Program-made: the position numbers and the translations under genes
Assembly: GCF_019392335.1 (NCBI RefSeq)
Contig: NZ_JAHXRQ010000011.1
Span: 1 to 64,000, forward strand
Direction: 5' to 3'
DNA: 64,000 nucleotides
Origin: Mameliella sp. CS4
Lineage (GTDB): Bacteria; Pseudomonadota; Alphaproteobacteria; Rhodobacterales; Rhodobacteraceae
Notes under the pieces: generated by a model
The model's input: the letters and a program-made list of their open reading frames with translations, nothing else
What the model was told of the DNA's origin: nothing
Databases searched by the model: none
In this document: piece by piece, positions 1 to 6,692 of the stretch
Layout of the letters: each line of letters opens with the position of its first letter
Position numbering within the stretch: the first letter of the stretch is position 1

Positions 1-71
1 ACGCCGCCGAATGATGGCACGCAAAAGGGGAACAAGCTCGACTTACGACTGGCCCTGAAAAAAGGGGCAGG

Positions 72-164
72 TCACAGGCACTGCCGCCCGTCCGGCTCTG
101 CCGGCAGGACACCCCGCAACTGCGCGGGGGTGTAATGATCGCGATGCGAGGCTTTGACGGTCAT
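72..164 (-). CDS. Possible 30-residue phage peptide
   Basis: An ATG overlaps the stop of the Cro-like gene in an ATGA arrangement, and a 30-codon frame follows to a TGA at 72-74. The overlap is the same translational coupling seen throughout this element, which is the only argument for it. The peptide starts M-T-V-K-A-S-H-R-D-H-Y and matches no family I know. A GC-rich hairpin (ACACCCCGC with its complement) lies inside it, so the segment could instead be a structured untranslated end of the cro transcript. Confidence 0.25.
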   Translation of the reverse strand: MTVKASHRDHYTPAQLRGVLPAEPDGRQCL

Positions 165-382
165 GCGGCGTCTCCGGTCTGCGTGGCGGCTTGACTGTCG
201 TCCGGAACCCAGGATGTCGCCGGAACCTTCCCGCCCGTTACCCTGTCGATGCGGACGGCCAGCTCCAGACTCGGCTGCTTTTTGCCGTTCACCAGCAGGG
301 ACATGTACGCCCCACTGACGCCCAGCCTCTCAGCCCAGACCTTCTGGCTCTCGCCACTTTCATCGATCACGGTTTTCAACAT
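161..382 (-). CDS. Cro/CI-type small DNA-binding protein
   Basis: A 73-residue protein made almost wholly of a lambda-repressor-like helix-turn-helix (residues about 10-52, with Q-K-V-W-A-E-R-L-G-V-S-G-A-Y-M-S and the L-V-N-G-K-K-Q-P-S turn). Size and position, divergent from a longer repressor across repeated operators, make it the Cro-like antagonist of the lysogeny switch. I chose ATG at 382; the frame also extends upstream to a TTG at 418. No Shine-Dalgarno precedes the ATG, and a good promoter ends right at it, so the message may be leaderless. It would bind the TATCTGnCAG sites at 389-459. Family is clear; the Cro role is inferred from layout. Confidence 0.75.
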   Translation of the reverse strand: MLKTVIDESGESQKVWAERLGVSGAYMSLLVNGKKQPSLELAVRIDRVTGGKVPATSWVPDDSQAATQTGDAA

Positions 383-388
383 GACCGC

Positions 389-418
389 ACTATCTGACAG
401 TGAAACCCATTTCGTCAA
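389..418 (-). promoter_or_regulatory. Putative promoter of the Cro-like gene
   Basis: Read on the minus strand there is TTGACG at 418-413 and, after 17-18 bases, AGATAG/GATAGT at 395-389. The expected transcription start is about 382-383, which coincides with the ATG. The -10 region overlaps operator copy O1, so a bound repressor would block it. Confidence 0.45.
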
Positions 419-459
419 CCAAGAAAGTTATCTGCCAGAAAGGTTATCTGCCAGTCCAT
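389..459. promoter_or_regulatory. Three phage operators in the cro-repressor gap
   Basis: Three same-direction copies of TATCTGnCAG lie at 391-400 (n=A), 429-438 (n=C) and 445-454 (n=C). The last two are 16 bp apart and both begin GTTATCTGCCAG. The shared symmetric core is CTGnCAG. The same motif recurs as near-perfect palindromes at 2059-2110 in front of the rightward operon. The arrangement of three sites between divergent cro-like and repressor genes matches lambda-type operators. Confidence 0.7.
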
Positions 460-494
460 CGCCCGCTGCGGCGCGGCGTGGGATACCCGCAGAC

Positions 495-1046
495 ATGACG
501 TTGAGAATCAAACACTACCTGCGGCAAGCCAATTTGACGCAGGCGGAACTGGCGGCCAAGCTGGACATCACGACCGGCTACATGAGCAATCTCGCGCAGG
601 GTAAGCGCGTGCCATCACCGCAAATGCTGCAACGCATAGCCGAGGCTCTGGGCGTTCGGGTCTCCGACATCATGGAAGAGCCGGCCACCGGGTTCGAAGA
701 GGCCCAGGTGCAATTCGAGGACATTCCCATGTCGGACGTGCGCGCCATATGCCGCGCACTCGGCATCACAGCCGGTCAGCCGACGATATGCGTCGCGTCC
801 CGGTCGGCCCCAGCTTTCGCAGTCTCGAAAGGTGACAAGATCGTGGCCGACCTCTCCGGACCCTTCGAAGCGCCCGGACTGGTGCTGGCCACCTTTGTCG
901 AAAACGGAGCTGGCCGCACGGAACTGTGCCGGAATGCCCCGCCCTGGCTTATTCGAAGTGAAACATCGGACGAACCAACCCGTGTCAACGGCAACGGTGA
1001 GGTGGCAATTGTCGCCAGAGTTGCGGGAATCTACCGGCTGAGCTGA
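495..1046 (+). CDS. CI-like phage repressor with S24-like C-terminal domain
   Basis: A 183-residue repressor: helix-turn-helix at residues 4-58 (L-T-Q-A-E-L-A-A-K-L-D-I-T-T-G-Y-M-S-N) and a C-terminal domain from about 95 that resembles the LexA/CI peptidase fold (S-A-P-A-F then G-D-K-I-V-A-D-L). Ser104 sits where the nucleophile would be, but I see no Lys in the usual general-base position, so autocleavage is doubtful. The frame is open from 249, but ATG 495 leaves the three operators outside the gene and starts just before the helix-turn-helix; ATG 381 is the alternative. It should hold both the cro promoter and the distant promoter at 2083 off. The gene end overlaps the convergent membrane-protein gene by 16 bases. 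Confidence 0.8.
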   Translation: MTLRIKHYLRQANLTQAELAAKLDITTGYMSNLAQGKRVPSPQMLQRIAEALGVRVSDIMEEPATGFEEAQVQFEDIPMSDVRAICRALGITAGQPTICVASRSAPAFAVSKGDKIVADLSGPFEAPGLVLATFVENGAGRTELCRNAPPWLIRSETSDEPTRVNGNGEVAIVARVAGIYRLS

Positions 1047-1543
1047 CCCGCACGATACAGGCTATATTCGAGATCCGTGAAACTGTCGACGCGCAGGTTT
1101 CTTTCCAGGTCTTCCTTATCCGGCATGTCACCTCTGGAAACGACTATGCTGCACTTCGAGGGCGCTGTGATTTCCCCCACCAAAAGCCTGCGACCAGTGT
1201 ACTCGATGAAAACGACAATCTCCGTCGGGTCATCCATACCGTCAAAAATCTCGCGCTCGATCCCGTTCAGCCTGCGCGAAGCGTCATGTCGCGCCATCAT
1301 TTCCTCATCCCATTCCCGCTTATCGCGCAAATCCCAGCCAAGGTGCGCCTCCAGTGTTCCCGGCTTATAGAAGAATTCCGGCGGGCGCTCCCGCTTGTAG
1401 CTGCTGAATGAGACCAAACGCTCTTTTATCAAATCCTCGCATACCGAAACCATCCGCGCCTCAAATCTGTAGTTGGCACTAAAGTACCACCCCAAACCGG
1501 CAACAACCCCGGCAACCGCTACAACTCCAATAAACCTATTCAT
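1031..1543 (-). CDS. Hypothetical protein with N-terminal membrane anchor
   Basis: A 170-residue protein with one hydrophobic segment at residues about 4-20 followed by a charged, soluble region rich in Arg, Glu and Asp. ATG 1543 is preceded by GGGGTGG, which decides the start over an upstream ATG at 1639 inside the neighbouring gene. I recognise no family. It follows the lipoprotein gene by 32 bases on the same strand and lies between the repressor and the early operon, the usual place for genes expressed from a silent prophage, so a cell-surface or superinfection role is plausible but inferred. Confidence 0.65.
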   Translation of the reverse strand: MNRFIGVVAVAGVVAGLGWYFSANYRFEARMVSVCEDLIKERLVSFSSYKRERPPEFFYKPGTLEAHLGWDLRDKREWDEEMMARHDASRRLNGIEREIFDGMDDPTEIVVFIEYTGRRLLVGEITAPSKCSIVVSRGDMPDKEDLERNLRVDSFTDLEYSLYRAGQLSR

Positions 1544-1575
1544 TTCCACCCCAGGACATAAAGCGCCCCACCAAT

Positions 1576-1938
1576 TCAACAGGTGTAGTCGTATTCGAAC
1601 TGCGTCTTCAGCAGCAGGCGCCCGCCGGTGATCGTGCACCCCCTTTGGGCCAGATAGGCCGTGGCGGCAGGCCGAAACTCTGGGTCAGTCGTCCAGCGAT
1701 CACGCGCCAGATAGAAGGTTGCGCCCTGCCGCGCACCTTCCGCGGCCGCCGTGTCGACCGAGGTGGCGATCATCATCTTGCCGATGTCCGGCTTGTCAAA
1801 GATCCGCCATACCTGCCCTTGGATTGAATACACCTTCAACTCATCCGCTTTGTATGTGTCGAGCACGTAATTCATCTTCGGACCACACCCACCCAAAGCG
1901 ATGACCCCGACAAACACCAACGCCGCAATGCGGTTCAT
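1576..1938 (-). CDS. Putative lipoprotein (lysogenic-conversion candidate)
   Basis: A 120-residue protein with a signal sequence ending in the lipobox A-L-G-G-C (Cys18), so it should be lipidated and anchored in the membrane. AGGAGGG stands four bases before the ATG. Two further Cys residues (in Q-R-G-C-T-I and the last residue) could pair. No family is recognised. With the membrane protein downstream it forms a leftward two-gene unit inside the prophage control region. Similarly placed small phage lipoproteins are known to mask receptors, but that function is only an analogy here. Confidence 0.65.
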   Translation of the reverse strand: MNRIAALVFVGVIALGGCGPKMNYVLDTYKADELKVYSIQGQVWRIFDKPDIGKMMIATSVDTAAAEGARQGATFYLARDRWTTDPEFRPAATAYLAQRGCTITGGRLLLKTQFEYDYTC

Positions 1939-2058
1939 GAAACCCTCCTACCAGATGCAATGAGCCGACTTTCGGACTTTACCCGCCTTAAATCAAACTC
2001 AGATTTGCACCCCCGAGACCCACGCCGCGCCACGCCAAGAACATGCCGCGCCGCAAAT

Positions 2059-2111
2059 GTTATCTGCCAGATAACTTTCCGATTGACACATCTGCTATCT
2101 GATAGATAACT
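2059..2111 (+). promoter_or_regulatory. Repressor-controlled early promoter with two operators
   Basis: GTTATCTGCCAGATAAC at 2059-2075 is a 17-bp palindrome with perfect 8-base arms. A second copy at 2094-2110 (arms GCTATCTG and TAGATAAC) departs at three positions. Between them lies TTGACA at 2083-2088, and GATAAC/ATAACT at 2105-2111 fits a -10 element with 16-17 bp spacing. One operator sits just upstream of the -35 and the other covers the spacer and -10, so repressor binding should silence the operon that begins at 2266. Confidence 0.7.
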
Positions 2112-2170
2112 TCACCCCATCCCACCCCGGCCACATCCCCCGCGATGCACCCGCCGGGACACCCCGCCCG

Positions 2171-2247
2171 CCGTCAGGCAGGCACTTTCCCTCTCGGCAG
2201 CACCCTGCGGGTGCGCCTGACGGGCAACGCACCTGCCATTCGGCAGG
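2171..2247 (+). repeat. Structured 5' leader of the early phage operon
   Basis: The leader holds a stem CCGTCAGGC (2171-2179) with GCCTGACGG (2215-2223), enclosing a hairpin GCACCC-TGC-GGGTGC (2200-2214), and then CCTGCC-ATTC-GGCAGG (2232-2247). The eleven bases GGCAGGCACTT occur twice (2177-2187 and 2242-2252), so alternative pairings are possible. GGAG at 2257-2260 is the ribosome binding site of the first gene. Confidence 0.4.
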
Positions 2248-2265
2248 CACTTGGATGGAGGCCCT

Positions 2266-2532
2266 ATGCGTATCCCCCGCGATTTCACCGCCGACCTGGT
2301 CGTTCCGCCCTCGGGCGCGGTTGACCGGATCACCAGTCTGGACGCCTGGCTGCGGCTGAAAGCCCGCCAGCAGCTCGAAGACGGCACCAGCGCCGCCATC
2401 GACCCGCAGCGCCTCTCGCGCCTCCTGCGCCTGCCCACCCCCGTCAACGAAATCGACGCCGCCCTTGCCCGCGCCCTGCCCGCCACCCGCGCCGCCATCG
2501 CGCGGCACCGGTCGGAAGGCGGTGCCGCATGA
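2266..2532 (+). CDS. Phage early protein, unknown function
   Basis: First gene of the rightward operon, 88 residues, starting at the ATG eight bases after the first base of GGAG (2257-2260) rather than at a TTG fifteen bases upstream. It is acidic/basic mixed, without hydrophobic segments or cysteines, and ends in an Ala-rich helix. I recognise no domain. Its stop overlaps the next start, so it is translationally coupled. Confidence 0.65.
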   Translation: MRIPRDFTADLVVPPSGAVDRITSLDAWLRLKARQQLEDGTSAAIDPQRLSRLLRLPTPVNEIDAALARALPATRAAIARHRSEGGAA

Positions 2533-2804
2533 CCCCGCAAGACCAATGGGGCGGTCAGCAGATCGCCGAACACACCAACGGCACCAGTGATGCCGGAATG
2601 GAGGACATCGGCATGGGTGAGGCACCGCGCGTTGACACGCGGCCCATCCACAAGGTCCCCCCGCGCCTGCACCTCTCAGCCCTGGCCGCCGAGGTCGCAG
2701 AGCGCGAGGCCGCCCGCCGCAGGCGCCGTCGCTGGGCCTTTGCCCTGCCCATCCTCGCGATCCTCGCGCTGACCGCCGCGCGCCTGACACTTGGGGCGCC
2801 GTGA
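2529..2804 (+). CDS. Small single-pass membrane protein of the phage operon
   Basis: A 91-residue protein with an Asp/Gly-rich N-terminus, an Arg cluster (six Arg in a row at about 65-70) and a C-terminal hydrophobic segment of about 18 residues (W-A-F-A-L-P-I-L-A-I-L-A-L). The positive-inside rule places the bulk in the cytoplasm. It overlaps both neighbours by four or fewer bases. The function is unknown. Confidence 0.6.
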   Translation: MTPQDQWGGQQIAEHTNGTSDAGMEDIGMGEAPRVDTRPIHKVPPRLHLSALAAEVAEREAARRRRRRWAFALPILAILALTAARLTLGAP

Positions 2805-2986
2805 TGAAGACGATCCTCAGCATCGTCGCGGGCGTCCTGCTGATCGCCACCGCCGTCATGGCGCTGATGCTGGGCCGCGAATGGCCCGTCATGCGCCGCG
2901 GCGAACGCCAGGCCGCGGTCTGCCTGGTCGCCCTCTTCGCCGCTGTCACGGCGGGCCTGACCCTCTACGCGCGAGGCCTGCAATGA
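2804..2986 (+). CDS. Two-helix small membrane protein
   Basis: A 60-residue protein with two hydrophobic helices (residues about 3-22 and 37-57) joined by a basic loop containing W-P-V-M-R-R-G-E-R. A GTG at 2801 directly before the ATG is an alternative start. It overlaps the upstream stop and the downstream start. Two-helix phage proteins of this size include holin-like proteins, but no lysis enzyme is nearby in this operon, so I do not assign that role. Confidence 0.55.
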   Translation: MKTILSIVAGVLLIATAVMALMLGREWPVMRRGERQAAVCLVALFAAVTAGLTLYARGLQ

Positions 2987-3162
2987 CCCCCGCCGAGGCC
3001 CGCGCAATCCTCGCCCTGCCCGCCGATCACGACGACGCCACGATCCGCGACGCCGCCCGCCTGCTGATCGAGGTGGGCAGCTCCGACGAAATCAAGGACG
3101 CCCGCAGGTTCCTCAGCTTTGGCCTGCGCCACACAGGAAAGGACACCCATGCCACGCGATGA
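2983..3162 (+). CDS. Small phage protein, unknown function
   Basis: A 59-residue frame opening with ATG overlapping the previous stop (ATGA) and beginning M-T-P-A-E-A-R-A-I-L-A-L-P. It has a predicted helical, mildly basic character and ends inside the next gene's ribosome-binding region. No family is recognised. The support is the coupling and the continuous coding character of the operon. Confidence 0.5.
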   Translation: MTPAEARAILALPADHDDATIRDAARLLIEVGSSDEIKDARRFLSFGLRHTGKDTHATR

Positions 3163-3475
3163 ACTGAACTTCCTCGAACTTCTCCAGACCTTCCGTCGCG
3201 GCGAACTGTTGCGCGAGATGGACACCCGCCTGGCTGAGGTGCTGGAGGCGATCCAGGAGACCGGGAACAGCGGCGAGATCACGCTGAAACTGCCACTCAA
3301 GGTGAACAAGGCCGGACAGATCGAATGCGTCCCGCAGGTCACCGCCAAGAAGCCGCGCCGCGAGTTGGGCGCCGGAATCTACTTCCTCAGCGACGACGCA
3401 CGCCTGTCGCGCCGCGATCCCAACCAGGGCGACTGGCTGGACGAGGTCGAAAGCCGCCGCGACGCGGCGGAATGA
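3149..3475 (+). CDS. Phage hypothetical protein
   Basis: A 108-residue protein; ATG 3149 has AGGAAAGGA (3135-3143) at good spacing, which rules out the longer frame from 3119. The N-terminal half is a helix (L-L-R-E-M-D-T-R-L-A-E-V-L-E-A-I) and the C-terminal half is basic and ends acidic. It directly precedes the DUF2303 gene, as small proteins often do in related prophages. The function is unknown. Confidence 0.65.
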   Translation: MPRDELNFLELLQTFRRGELLREMDTRLAEVLEAIQETGNSGEITLKLPLKVNKAGQIECVPQVTAKKPRRELGAGIYFLSDDARLSRRDPNQGDWLDEVESRRDAAE

Positions 3476-3498
3476 ATCCCAACCCGAAAGGACCTGAC

Positions 3499-4323
3499 AT
3501 GACCGACACCACACAGACCGACCCGCGCGCCGCGCTGGAGGTCGCCCTGACCGCCGCCCGGTTGGCCGACCCGGTGATCCCCGGCGAACATGGCCGCAGG
3601 TTTGCCCTGCATCCGCATGACTTCCAGCTATCCGAGATCCCGGACCCGCACGCGCTGCCGCCGTACATCACGGCACAGCCTGTCGTGGACGACGCGCAAT
3701 CGCTGATCACCTACGCCAACCGGTTCAGCAGCCCATCGTCGCTGCTGATCGCGGACATCGACGCCCTGCGCGTCATGGCCTGCCTCGACTACCACACCGA
3801 CAATCAGGACAGCATGCCGCTGCTCGCCGCGCCACGCAAACACACCGCAACCCTGCAGCTGCGCGAAAGCGAAGAGTTCAAACGCTGGAACGACATCCAG
3901 GGCGAGCTGATTGACCAGATGGCCTTTGCCGAGTTCCTGGACGAGAACGCCAACGACATCATCGCCCCGGAACCTACCGTCATGATCGAGATCGCGCGCG
4001 ACCTCGAAGCGACACAGGGCGTCAACTTCAAGTCCTCGACCCGGCTGCAGACCGGCGAACGGTCCATCGTCTACGAGACTGAGACCCACACCAAGGGCGA
4101 GATGAAGGTGCCAACCCAGTTCACCCTGCAGATCCCGCTTTTCGCGGGCGAGGCGCCTGTCGACATCACCGCCAGCTTCCGGTTCCGCCCCTCCGCCGGC
4201 GGCCTGAAACTCGGTTTCGTCTGGCGCCGGGTCGAATACCGCCGCCAGGCAGAATTCCAGCAGGTGGCAACGCGCATCGCCGAAGGCACCGGTCTGCCGG
4301 TGATCTTTGGCCGCCCGGCGTAA
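3499..4323 (+). CDS. DUF2303 family protein (YfdQ-like)
   Basis: A 274-residue protein whose composition and conserved pieces (S-L-I-T-Y-A-N-R-F near residue 75, H-T-A-T-L at about 117, and the C-terminal G-F-V-W-R-R-V-E-Y region) place it in DUF2303, the family of the E. coli CPS-53 prophage protein YfdQ. AAAGGA stands seven bases before the ATG. Members occur in phage early regions near recombination genes, but no activity is established to my knowledge. The next gene begins 63 bases on with its own strong ribosome binding site. Confidence 0.8.
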   Translation: MTDTTQTDPRAALEVALTAARLADPVIPGEHGRRFALHPHDFQLSEIPDPHALPPYITAQPVVDDAQSLITYANRFSSPSSLLIADIDALRVMACLDYHTDNQDSMPLLAAPRKHTATLQLRESEEFKRWNDIQGELIDQMAFAEFLDENANDIIAPEPTVMIEIARDLEATQGVNFKSSTRLQTGERSIVYETETHTKGEMKVPTQFTLQIPLFAGEAPVDITASFRFRPSAGGLKLGFVWRRVEYRRQAEFQQVATRIAEGTGLPVIFGRPA

Positions 4324-4386
4324 GCTGGCCCCCGCGGCATGCGTCGCCAACCCGGCGGCGCAACCTCCACCCAGAAAGGAGATCCC

Positions 4387-5133
4387 ATGACGACGCTCGA
4401 AGATCTCCGGAACGCCCGCCAGGCGGAACTGCGGTTGGCGCAGGCACAGGTCGCCCTCTGCGACGCCCTCATGAAGCACGCCCGCACGCTGGAGGCGGAC
4501 CGGCTGGCAATGGATGTCGAGACCGACAGCAAGGGCAAGCTGTCGATCATGCTGCGCCTGGACAACACCGCCGCACCGATCAGCGCCCCAGCCGCCACAA
4601 AGCCCGGCGACTGGACCGACGACGAGGACATGACCCTGCTGGCCGAGGCCGAGAAAGGCACGCCGGTCAAACAGATCGCGGCCAGGGTCGGGCGCAGCTG
4701 GCAGGCCGTGGCCAAGCGACTCAAGACCCTGAAACAGGCGCAGGACGAAGAGAGCGGCGAACCGGAGGCCACGCCTGCCTCCGCGCCTGCGGCATCGCCC
4801 ACCGCAACCACTCGCGACCCCGGCGAAACCGGGCTGGCCATTTCCCTCGACGGCCTCGGCACGGCCCGCGAAAAGGCGGCGGAACGTCGCCTCCGCGCCC
4901 TGGGTTACCCGGCCCCGCACAGCCCGCAGTCGGATCTGAAACTGGTCGAATCCATAATGCGCGGCGATGGCATGAGCCTTGCCGCCAATACGGCAGGCAT
5001 CGAAAAGGACGCCGCCGGCAAGCGCTGGAAGGCGCTGATGCCCGAGGTGACGATCGAGAACCAGACGGCCCTGCTGACCGTCCTGCGCCTGCGCGACGAA
5101 CTGGAACGGCGCGCCAGCGGCCAGGCGGCGTGA
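4387..5133 (+). CDS. Phage DNA-binding protein with SANT/Myb-like helix-turn-helix
   Basis: A 248-residue protein with AAAGGAG before its ATG. Residues about 75-118 (G-D-W-T-D-D-E-D-M-T-L-L then I-A-A-R-V-G-R-S-W-Q-A-V-A-K-R-L) have the three-helix pattern of SANT/Myb-like modules. A low-complexity Ala/Pro/Thr linker (about 120-150) leads to a C-terminal domain with a second helix-turn-helix-like stretch (about 180-225, ending K-R-W-K-A-L). The N-terminal 40 residues look coiled-coil. A DNA-binding or regulatory role is inferred; the precise family is not known to me. Confidence 0.6.
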   Translation: MTTLEDLRNARQAELRLAQAQVALCDALMKHARTLEADRLAMDVETDSKGKLSIMLRLDNTAAPISAPAATKPGDWTDDEDMTLLAEAEKGTPVKQIAARVGRSWQAVAKRLKTLKQAQDEESGEPEATPASAPAASPTATTRDPGETGLAISLDGLGTAREKAAERRLRALGYPAPHSPQSDLKLVESIMRGDGMSLAANTAGIEKDAAGKRWKALMPEVTIENQTALLTVLRLRDELERRASGQAA

Positions 5134-5372
5134 TGGCCGAGCAGAAGAAGACGCTACTGGCGGCGGCGAGTGCAGCCAGCGCCGCGACACTCGACATGAT
5201 CGAGGCCGCCCTGGATGACGCCATCACACCCATGAGCGGCGTCGGCAGCGGAGAGGCGCTGACCACTCTCGCAGACGCAATGCGCCTGCTCATCGACGTC
5301 AACCCGATCGTCAGCGACGACGCCAACCAATTGCATGGCGCGTTGATCCGCTTCCTGGAGGGCAGGATATGA
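5133..5372 (+). CDS. Phage hypothetical protein
   Basis: A 79-residue protein; its ATG overlaps the preceding TGA by one base (GTG at 5130 is an alternative). It is Ala-rich and helical, with a Gly/Ser turn in the middle, and has no cysteine or membrane segment. It overlaps the next gene by four bases. No function can be assigned. Confidence 0.55.
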   Translation: MAEQKKTLLAAASAASAATLDMIEAALDDAITPMSGVGSGEALTTLADAMRLLIDVNPIVSDDANQLHGALIRFLEGRI

Positions 5373-5608
5373 AAAACAAGCTCACCGACCTCAACAACCA
5401 CCTCTTCGCCCAGCTCGAACGCCTCAGTGACGAGAAACTGGACGCGGACATGATCGAGACCGAATGCAAGCGCGCGGAGTCCATCGTCCAGGTCGCAGAT
5501 CAGATCACCAGCAACGCCGAGTTGCAGCTAAAGGCGGCAAAACTCTTTGCCGAGCATGGTCAGGCGGTGCTGCCGATGCTGCCCCAGATCGGGAGCAAGA
5601 GCGAATGA
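5369..5608 (+). CDS. Short phage early protein
   Basis: A 79-residue helical protein opening M-K-N-K-L-T-D-L-N-N-H-L-F-A-Q-L-E-R-L, a beginning that I associate with short early proteins found in many unrelated prophages (from memory, not checked). Charged amphipathic helices suggest a protein-protein role. It overlaps both neighbours by ATGA junctions and directly precedes the HNH gene. Confidence 0.6.
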   Translation: MKNKLTDLNNHLFAQLERLSDEKLDADMIETECKRAESIVQVADQITSNAELQLKAAKLFAEHGQAVLPMLPQIGSKSE

Positions 5609-6240
5609 AGGGCCAGGCGATCAGCTATTCCGACGCCGAGCTCTTCTGGATCGGCGACAACTGCCACCTGCCCCGCCGTGAGCTGCACCGCGAATTTGTC
5701 GACATCTGGGACCGCCCGGACGTTAGCCAGGCCAATCTGACCGCCCTGTGCAAGCGCAAGGGTTGGCTCACCGGTCGCACGGGGCGCTTCCAGAAAGGTC
5801 AGGCACCGCACAACAAGGGCAAACCTTTCAACCCACCTGGCAGCGAAAAAGGCCGGTTCAAGAAAGGGGAGCGCCGTGGTGTAGCGGTCGACCTCTACAA
5901 GCCGATCGGCACAGAACGCCTGAGCAAGGATGGCTACCTGGAACGCAAGATACACGACGGGATGCCGCTGCAGTCTCGCTGGCGCGCCGTCCACCTGATC
6001 CGCTGGGAAGAAGCAAACGGCCCCGTGCCGGAGGGCCACGCCCTGAAATGCCTGGACGGAGACCGGACCAATACCGACCCGGCCAACTGGAAATGCATCC
6101 CCCGGTCGATGCTCCCCCGTCTCTCGGGCCGCTGGACCACGGGATACGACGACGCGCCAGCGCAGTTGAAACCAACGATCATGGCAACGGCAGAATTGGA
6201 ACAGGCCGTGCGGGTGGCCCGCAAAGGAGGCGCAGCATGA
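5605..6240 (+). CDS. HNH endonuclease-like phage protein
   Basis: A 211-residue protein. Residues about 128-165 carry an HNH_3-type module: V-H-L-I-R-W-E-E-A-N-G-P-V-P-E-G-H-A-L-K followed by D-R-T-N-T-D-P-A-N-W, giving His, His and Asn at the expected spacing. The N-terminus (about 5-50) resembles a helix-turn-helix, and a Gly/Lys-rich linker with F-Q-K-G-Q-A-P-H-N-K-G-K and F-K-K-G-E repeats is typical of DNA-binding linkers in such nucleases. It may cut or nick DNA in phage replication or defence, or be a homing nuclease. ATGA overlaps tie it into the operon. Confidence 0.75.
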   Translation: MKGQAISYSDAELFWIGDNCHLPRRELHREFVDIWDRPDVSQANLTALCKRKGWLTGRTGRFQKGQAPHNKGKPFNPPGSEKGRFKKGERRGVAVDLYKPIGTERLSKDGYLERKIHDGMPLQSRWRAVHLIRWEEANGPVPEGHALKCLDGDRTNTDPANWKCIPRSMLPRLSGRWTTGYDDAPAQLKPTIMATAELEQAVRVARKGGAA

Positions 6241-6692
6241 CCGCCCGCATCCAACTGTCCCGCGCCAAGGGCTGGCGGATGCCAGTGGACACCGTGAAGG
6301 TTGACCGTGCGACCCGCTGGGGAAACCCGTGGAAGGTGGGCGCACCGGGAGAGGTGCGCTTTCACCTGTTGGGCGCGCTGCGGACCCAGCCTGTGACCGC
6401 AAATCTGACGGCGACCGAGGCCGTCGATGCCTATGTCTGCTGGCTAATCGGCTACTCGATCCCGCGCAACCTGCGCCCGGCCTACGTCTCTCAGTCCGGA
6501 GATCGGGCATTCTGGGACTACATGGCCGCGCTGCGGCGGACAATCTTTTCCCACATCCACATGCTGCGCGGCAAAGACCTCGCCTGCTGGTGCAAACCCG
6601 GCGCCGCTTGCCACGCTGACGTCCTGCTGGCCCTCGCCAACTGCGACCCCCGCCAGATGACCGACACCCTGCAACAGATGAGGACGACATGA
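6237..6692 (+). CDS. DUF4326 domain protein
   Basis: A 151-residue protein. The start M-T-A-R-I-Q-L-S-R-A-K-G-W-R-M-P, the D-R-A-T-R-W-G-N-P-W segment and the C-terminal C-W-C-K-P-G-A-A-C-H-A-D-V motif (about 118-130) are the marks of DUF4326. The Cys/His cluster suggests a metal site. The family is common in phages and plasmids; its biochemical role is not established as far as I know. It overlaps both neighbours. Confidence 0.8.
   Translation: MTARIQLSRAKGWRMPVDTVKVDRATRWGNPWKVGAPGEVRFHLLGALRTQPVTANLTATEAVDAYVCWLIGYSIPRNLRPAYVSQSGDRAFWDYMAALRRTIFSHIHMLRGKDLACWCKPGAACHADVLLALANCDPRQMTDTLQQMRTT

Noticed and set aside
249..494. Upstream extension of the repressor frame from ATG 249 or 381
   Set aside because: It would run through the cro gene or the operators, and its translation is unlike a repressor N-terminus. 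ATG 495 begins the helix-turn-helix cleanly.
2804..2986. Holin assignment for the two-helix phage protein
   Set aside because: Size and topology fit, but there is no endolysin or spanin nearby and the gene lies among early genes.
3628..5190. Long minus-strand frame opposite the DUF2303 and SANT-like genes
   Set aside because: No domain and no ribosome binding site; the plus-strand genes here have good starts and couplings.
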